Below, one piece after another: positions 49,736 through 54,790 of a DNA stretch of 54,790 nucleotides. Source of the stretch: HGM04593 sp045630965. Lineage in GTDB: Bacteria > Bacteroidota > Bacteroidia > Bacteroidales > Bacteroidaceae. The DNA is taken from NCBI GenBank assembly GCA_045630965.1, contig JAZQTU010000035.1, forward strand, positions 1-54,790, in the 5' to 3' direction. The notes beneath the pieces are model-generated. The model did not search any database and had not been told where the DNA came from. It saw nothing but the letters and a program-made list of their open reading frames with translations. The translations under genes and the position numbers were made by a program. The first letter of the stretch is position 1. Each line of letters opens with the position of its first letter.

Positions 49736-52700
49736 TTATTTTATAAGGACTTTCCTGTTGTCAATAATGTTTATTCCTTTTTGTGGCTTTTCCAAGCGCC
49801 TCCCTGCGATGTCGTACACTTGCGCGTTTTTTTTTTGAGGGGTAGAATCTGTTTCTGATATTCCAGTGGAATTGTCAAAGCTTATAATGATTTCTGCAAC
49901 TTCAGGTAAGTTGTATTCCATCCAACAGCTGTTAGCCTCTATGTTCGTTGAACCTTCCATGTTGCAGAATACTGGACTGTATTCATCTATTTCACTCAAT
50001 ATGAATTTCTTAGTATCGGCACTCTGTGTCAATGTGGATTTTACATAGTTTCCTTTAAGCAAGGATTGTGGTAGTGAACCTTTTGCTCCGTTGTCCTGCA
50101 TTGTGATAGTGAATGCATATACACCTTCATTACCTTTTATAATGACCGGTGTTCCGCTTTTAAGTGTATCTCCGGGTTTGGCAATAAGTTTCAAGGAACA
50201 TGTATATCCGTTGGTGTTCTTGTTATACTCAAGCTGGGACGCAGTCATGTCATATACGTAAACACCTTCAGGGATAATTACATTAAATGGAAGATGTATT
50301 GCTGCACATCCGCTTGACGGCAATGTGACATTATATGAATTTACAGGGCTTGTGCTGAATGTGGATAACCCCTCCTTGCCAGCTTTGTCATTGCCGAATA
50401 CACCATGTTCTTTATAACAGTTCATGTAGTTGATGCCCTCACCGGTGCTGCGTATCTTGTATGTTCCGGCAACAGCAGTCTCTTCAAATATGAATGTACC
50501 TGCATCGTCCTCGTTGTCCGAAAACATTATATGGTTCCAACTGCCAAGTGTAGGCGATTTCAGCATCTTTCCTTGTACTGACAAAGTATATCCTTTTCCC
50601 GAAGGTCTGATAGTTACAATTTTATCACCGGCTGCAGCCTCTGCATAATTCTTATCGGGTGAAATGAGTTTGTAACCTTCGTTGTTGCTGTTGTCGTGGG
50701 TGGTGTCATATGCCATATAAATTGGCTTGCCGTTATAATTTATATGGTATGTGCCATAGAATGCCGGGTTTATCACCACTGCAAATGTCAGAATTGTACC
50801 GTCTTTGAGTGTTATGATACCAGTGTGTGAACCCTCTTCCGCATCGCTCTTGATGGTAATCCTGTTAAGCTCTGTCGCATTGCCGTTTATGAAATCACCG
50901 CTGACGGTCGCTCCTGAAAACTCGCCAAAGTATTCTGTAAGGTCTATATTTTTGCCTGATTCTGAAATAATCGTAATCTTGCCCGAAAGGTCATTGTCCA
51001 AATAACGGTAAGCATAATATGTACCATCTGCCATGTTGACAGGGATTATATATTTTGCAAACATCTTCTTTGCCTCTTCAATGGTGTTTCCTTCGGGTTC
51101 ACGGCTGTATCTGTAACCGGCTTCTCCTGCTGCAAGGCGTGTGTTGCTGACAGATGTCTGTCCTACATGGTGTTTCATTCCATGCGCCCAGTTCCACTCA
51201 AAATAACCGTATTCGGCATTGCTGCAATTGTTGTCAAAATAATGCTTCCAACGTGGCAGATAGAGGTCTTTCATAAGGCCTTGCCATGAACGGTATGAGT
51301 AGTCGTTAAGGTTGGTGTTCGGGCTTGACCACGTCGTAAGTATGGTGCGTGCGTTGTTGAACTCGTACCAGTCGGGAGTTGCAGTAGTGGCACCATTTAC
51401 TTCTAATGCTGCATCGCGCGCCTCCTGTGTCCATTTGCCAAGGCGGAAATTAAGGTTTGTTCCTTTGAAGCAATCAACATCTGCAATCAAGTCAAGGAAT
51501 GCGTCGCGGCGTGCTTTGTATGTAGCATCATTTACACCACCTGCATTCTTAGCGTCTCTAATGCCCAATAGCAAGTCGTATGCATAATCGGCCATGACTG
51601 CACCGCCGAACTCTACTATATCATAATAATAGTTGCTTTCATGTATTGAACCTTCTGCCAGGTTAAGCATGTCGTGCTGGCTCAACAATTTGTATGTGGC
51701 ATCTATAAGCATCTGACGGCGTGCTTTAGTATATGTGCCTCCTGCATGGTTCAGTGTCTTTCCCCATGAACTGGCGGGCTTGGCATCAAGGTTGGGACGT
51801 GCTGCCCAAACATCCTCTACGGGGCCCTGTATTGCATCTGCTCCATAGTTGAGTACGCCTTGACGTAGCAGTTCCCATGCTTCATGTACAACTGTATTAT
51901 CTGCTCCATAGCGCGCTGTCGCATATTTCCTGATCCATTCTGCAACGTCGGGCTTCTTTCCCATCCAAGGTAACTGGAAAATAAGGTCGTATGTTACAGG
52001 TGTCTGTTCTATGGCTTCGGGTGCAGCACCAATACCCTTGATGCTTGCATATTTTGCCTTGTATGTAAAGTAGTTGTCGGCAAGGTTGTTCAAGCGGCCC
52101 ATGACTCCTGAACGTCCACCAAAGTTCGGGATTGCGCAGAATACGGCATCCTGTGGAGCATATCCATTATATCTGTCAAATGCAGGTGAACCGTCCGAGA
52201 ACAGGTCAAGTACTACAAGGCGTCCGGCCGGTACTGCATTGATTGACAATTTTTGGTTATTGTCCCATTGCCACTGCTGTATAACCCACTTGGAACCGCT
52301 CTTTGCCATTTCCATGGCATCGTATATGGCTTTGTATGCTTCGGCGTATTTGCCACTGCTTATGCTTCCTCCTTCATGGAATGGGTCCATTGAATAGTAT
52401 TGGCTCTCACCCATTACCTCATTGAGGCAGGCATAATAGTCTGCTGCAATGTCTGCAAATCCACTGTATGTGGGGTCTATGATACGTGGACGCTGGAAAC
52501 CGCCGGCCCATTTTCCTCCATTTGCATCGGTGGGTACGTTGGTCTTTGTTGTGAAGTTGGTCGGTACCATGCCGCTGAAACCCGGCAATACTGGTTGCAT
52601 GCCAAGTTCGCGCTGGCGCTCTACAATGTTCTTGGCAAGCGTTGTCTGGCGTACGTACCAAGCATCATCCTGCACTCCGCCGGCACCTTCCCAGTTGCCA

Positions 52701-54046
52701 CCGTTGAGGTTGCCCGGTGCAGTACCTCCCCAACCCTCGAGGTTGTTCATTCCCCACCAAGCAGTGAATGCGGGGCCGGCTACAAATGCTTTTGCCTCCT
52801 GGTCGTTATAGTTGTATTTGCGTTTTCCATCCTTTTCCAATGTGAGGAATTTGCGCCATACCTCTTCAAGGCCTACAATTTGCAAAGGCATGTTGATGCC
52901 GTGCAAAGCCATCCAGTCTATTTCCTGTTGCCAACGCTTCCATGTCCACGAGGTCATTGAGTAACCGAATGTACAATAATTGAAGAAATAACGGTATTTT
53001 GCATCGCATGTACGTTTCTCCTCAGTTGCAGGCAATGGCAATTTGCCAAGGTCGGCGTATGCATCACCCTCTGCTTTTTCGTTGAGCGAGTTCCATGCTA
53101 TATTGATTTTTGCATAATTGTTCAAATACCATCCAATAGCTGTGGTTATGGCGCTTGTAGTAGTGCCCTTTATGAGAATCTTTCCATTTTCGGATGCAAT
53201 GACGAATGTCTCTTGGCTTGAACTAATTGACGGGTCAAGTACGAACCTGAATTTTTTTGCAGTACCGTTTCCACCAATTCGGTTTACGAGGTCTACAACT
53301 GCATCCGGGTTCTCTATTGCTTTGGTCTTGGTGTATACCAAAGTGATACTTTTTGTTTCATTGTTTACTAAAACTTCCCATGTATATCCGCTTATGTCGT
53401 CGGCCGAAAATAGTTCAACGTTGAATGCTCCTTCCTTGAATGTCTCGCCCGGAGAGAGTGGCTTGTCGTTGTACTTTGCTGTGATGTTCTCGCCGCGAGG
53501 CGCATCTATTGTGAATGTGTATTTGACTTCTGCTCGTTCCTCTTTTATTATATCTATACGTAGTACCTTTATCTCCATCGTGGTGTTTTCTGTTACGAAT
53601 GAGAATGAAAAGGCGTTGTTCAATTCTATCTCTTCTGGCAGTGTGATTTCAAGGTTGTCGTCGACGGCGCTTGAGTTACTCCAGTTGCCGGCACAGAATG
53701 TGCCGTTGTTTCCATCGAGCATGTTTGCGAATATCTTGCCTGTATTGTTACCATTCAGGTATTCAGCATCAATGCCTATCTTTTTGCCGTTGCTGTCGCG
53801 TAGTTCGAAATAGTCAAGACTCATGCGTTTTGCACCGTTGCTGTAGAATGCGCCTGATTCGTTCAATGTAAAGCGTATCTTATTGCATGAACCTTCAAAC
53901 TCAATCTCATTTGAGGTGAACTTCCATTTTCCGTTCTCGGTCGTTGCCACAGTAGGGTATTCAAGAGTCTTGATGATATTCTCTGCTTTGCCGGCTGTGA
54001 AAGTGAAAATAATCAGTAAAAAGAAAAAGAGAAAGGCTTTTTTCAT
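49736..54046 (-). CDS. Secreted GH89 alpha-N-acetylglucosaminidase, very large multidomain form
   Basis: 1436 residues, about twice a minimal GH89. Signal peptide (KKAFLFFFLLIIFTFTAGKA); a beta-sandwich domain of about 150 residues (EFEGSCNKIRFTLNESGAFY); a linker domain; then NAGLU N-terminal, catalytic and C-terminal helical domains (RYFFNYCTFGYSMTSWTWKR, WQQEIDWMALHGINMPLQIV). The acid/base Glu is in MDPFHEGGS and the likely nucleophile Glu in GAAPEAIEQTPVTYD. After about residue 1000 come extra beta domains, and the end (AQVYDIAGRRLEKPQKGINI) is a C-terminal sorting-like module. It removes alpha-GlcNAc from mucin or heparan-sulfate-type glycans outside the cell or in the periplasm; specificity is inferred. 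Confidence 0.9.
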   Translation of the reverse strand: MKKAFLFFFLLIIFTFTAGKAENIIKTLEYPTVATTENGKWKFTSNEIEFEGSCNKIRFTLNESGAFYSNGAKRMSLDYFELRDSNGKKIGIDAEYLNGNNTGKIFANMLDGNNGTFCAGNWSNSSAVDDNLEITLPEEIELNNAFSFSFVTENTTMEIKVLRIDIIKEERAEVKYTFTIDAPRGENITAKYNDKPLSPGETFKEGAFNVELFSADDISGYTWEVLVNNETKSITLVYTKTKAIENPDAVVDLVNRIGGNGTAKKFRFVLDPSISSSQETFVIASENGKILIKGTTTSAITTAIGWYLNNYAKINIAWNSLNEKAEGDAYADLGKLPLPATEEKRTCDAKYRYFFNYCTFGYSMTSWTWKRWQQEIDWMALHGINMPLQIVGLEEVWRKFLTLEKDGKRKYNYNDQEAKAFVAGPAFTAWWGMNNLEGWGGTAPGNLNGGNWEGAGGVQDDAWYVRQTTLAKNIVERQRELGMQPVLPGFSGMVPTNFTTKTNVPTDANGGKWAGGFQRPRIIDPTYSGFADIAADYYACLNEVMGESQYYSMDPFHEGGSISSGKYAEAYKAIYDAMEMAKSGSKWVIQQWQWDNNQKLSINAVPAGRLVVLDLFSDGSPAFDRYNGYAPQDAVFCAIPNFGGRSGVMGRLNNLADNYFTYKAKYASIKGIGAAPEAIEQTPVTYDLIFQLPWMGKKPDVAEWIRKYATARYGADNTVVHEAWELLRQGVLNYGADAIQGPVEDVWAARPNLDAKPASSWGKTLNHAGGTYTKARRQMLIDATYKLLSQHDMLNLAEGSIHESNYYYDIVEFGGAVMADYAYDLLLGIRDAKNAGGVNDATYKARRDAFLDLIADVDCFKGTNLNFRLGKWTQEARDAALEVNGATTATPDWYEFNNARTILTTWSSPNTNLNDYSYRSWQGLMKDLYLPRWKHYFDNNCSNAEYGYFEWNWAHGMKHHVGQTSVSNTRLAAGEAGYRYSREPEGNTIEEAKKMFAKYIIPVNMADGTYYAYRYLDNDLSGKITIISESGKNIDLTEYFGEFSGATVSGDFINGNATELNRITIKSDAEEGSHTGIITLKDGTILTFAVVINPAFYGTYHINYNGKPIYMAYDTTHDNSNNEGYKLISPDKNYAEAAAGDKIVTIRPSGKGYTLSVQGKMLKSPTLGSWNHIMFSDNEDDAGTFIFEETAVAGTYKIRSTGEGINYMNCYKEHGVFGNDKAGKEGLSTFSTSPVNSYNVTLPSSGCAAIHLPFNVIIPEGVYVYDMTASQLEYNKNTNGYTCSLKLIAKPGDTLKSGTPVIIKGNEGVYAFTITMQDNGAKGSLPQSLLKGNYVKSTLTQSADTKKFILSEIDEYSPVFCNMEGSTNIEANSCWMEYNLPEVAEIIISFDNSTGISETDSTPQKKNAQVYDIAGRRLEKPQKGINIIDNRKVLIK

Positions 54047-54089
54047 GATTATGCTTTATTTAATTGTTGTTTATCATTGTTTTATATTG

Positions 54090-54097
54090 CAAAAGTA
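54090..54097 (-). promoter_or_regulatory. -7 box for the GH89 gene
   Basis: TACTTTTG followed by CA on the minus strand, 44 bases before the start; no clear -33. Confidence 0.5.
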
Positions 54098-54160
54098 CTA
54101 TTTTTTTTTGAATAAGTATGGGCGAGCGTAATATTACAGTGTAATAGTATTATAAAAGAG

Positions 54161-54189
54161 ATATGGCGGTCCGTTATGGACCGCCATAT
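54161..54189 (-). terminator. Terminator after galK
   Basis: ATATGGCGGTCC and its complement around GTTAT, followed on the minus strand by TCTTTTATA, 26 bases after the galK stop. Confidence 0.8.
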
Positions 54190-54214
54190 CTGAATATTGA
54201 GATTGCTTTATGAA

Positions 54215-54790
54215 TTAGCAAATCTTGCGAGAACCGTCGCCGATTACAACATCGTAAACCTTTGGAGATTTACCGTATTTCTCGTTGTAACGCTTCTCAG
54301 CCTCAGCGATGAAAATCTCATAAAGTTCCTCCTTAACGAGGTTGATGGTGCAACCGCCGAAGCCACCACCCATCATACGAGAACCTGTTACGCCACAGTC
54401 GATAGCAACGTCAACGAGGAAGTCGAGCTCTTCGCAGCTTACTTCGTAATCCTTGCTCAAACCAAAGTGTGTCTCGTACATCTTCTTACCTACAGTTTCG
54501 TAGTCGCCTGCCTCAAGAGCATCGCAAACGTCGAGTACGCGTACAACCTCACCGATAACATATTTTGCACGGTTGTAATCTTCTGGCTTCAACTCTGCCT
54601 TAACCTCTTCGAGCTGCTCGAAGCTTGCATCGCGCAATGACTCAACTTCTGGGTGCTTAGCCTTGATTACTTCAGCTACGCGCTCACAGCTCAAACGACG
54701 CTCGTTGTAAGGTGAACCTACCAACTCATGCTTAACGCATGTGTTCAAAAGAACGAGTTTGTAACCCTGTGGCTTGAATGGGAAGTACTG
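54215..54790 (-). CDS. galK: Galactokinase, 3' part (starts beyond the window)
   Basis: The frame stays open to the last base; 191 C-terminal residues are visible. RMMGGGFGGCTINLV is the GHMP-kinase motif 3 of galactokinase, and SCEELDFLVDVAIDCGVTGS is typical of the GalK C-terminal region. It phosphorylates galactose at C1 in the Leloir pathway. Fits the glycan-degrading context with GH89 and nagA. Confidence 0.9.
   Translation of the reverse strand, partial: QYFPFKPQGYKLVLLNTCVKHELVGSPYNERRLSCERVAEVIKAKHPEVESLRDASFEQLEEVKAELKPEDYNRAKYVIGEVVRVLDVCDALEAGDYETVGKKMYETHFGLSKDYEVSCEELDFLVDVAIDCGVTGSRMMGGGFGGCTINLVKEELYEIFIAEAEKRYNEKYGKSPKVYDVVIGDGSRKIC

Overview
The window (about 54.8 kb) looks like chromosomal DNA from a member of the Bacteroidales, most likely Bacteroidaceae or Prevotellaceae. 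The evidence is the promoter grammar (a -7 box TAnnTTTG/TAnnTTCG, sometimes with TTTG about 20 bases upstream) and lineage-typical genes: type III glutamine synthetase, a Wzi-type capsule protein, DUF4488/DUF4847-like proteins and a multi-domain choice-of-anchor J surface protein. No rRNA, tRNA, CRISPR array, transposase, integrase or reverse transcriptase was seen.

Layout. 1-3.4 kb: 3' part of a repeat-rich surface protein, then fabG. 3.4-3.9 kb: an ECF sigma factor. 4.0-30.6 kb: a surface polysaccharide locus read almost entirely on the minus strand. In transcription order it holds a nucleotidyltransferase-like gene, wecB, a nucleotide-sugar dehydrogenase (ugd), a KAP P-loop NTPase, wzx flippase, wzy polymerase, GT2, acyltransferase, two GT4, acetyltransferase, a nucleotidyltransferase/thymidylate-kinase-like fusion, another GT4 and a small-molecule kinase. 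After an interrupting island come one more GT4, a WecG/TagA transferase and a Wzi-like outer-membrane protein. WecB and Ugd supply UDP-ManNAc and a UDP-uronic acid. The GTs and acyltransferases build and decorate the repeat unit, Wzx/Wzy export and polymerise it, and Wzi is expected to anchor it.

The island (about 6.2-13.3 kb) is the unusual part. It contains a 148-bp direct repeat (promoter plus hairpin leader) on both sides of a glycosyltransferase and an orphan tail-fibre-like gene behind an attenuator-like hairpin. It also has two small ORFs, four tandem 76-78 bp elements whose inner stems covary, a Panacea-type antitoxin with an unrecognised partner, a family of short promoter-leader-hairpin units that look like small RNAs, and a two-gene unit of unknown function. 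Recurrent junction sequences between these modules suggest a modular, recombining region.

30.7-54.8 kb is ordinary backbone: a DUF4488-like protein; an M3 peptidase, lipoprotein, dCMP deaminase and S41 protease cluster; nagA; glnN; a purine permease, riboflavin synthase, NifX-like protein and hypothetical cluster; a FadL-family porin; transketolase and rpiB; tex; a very large GH89 alpha-N-acetylglucosaminidase; and the 3' part of galK. NagA, GH89 and GalK together suggest use of host glycans. Most backbone units end in clear intrinsic terminators.
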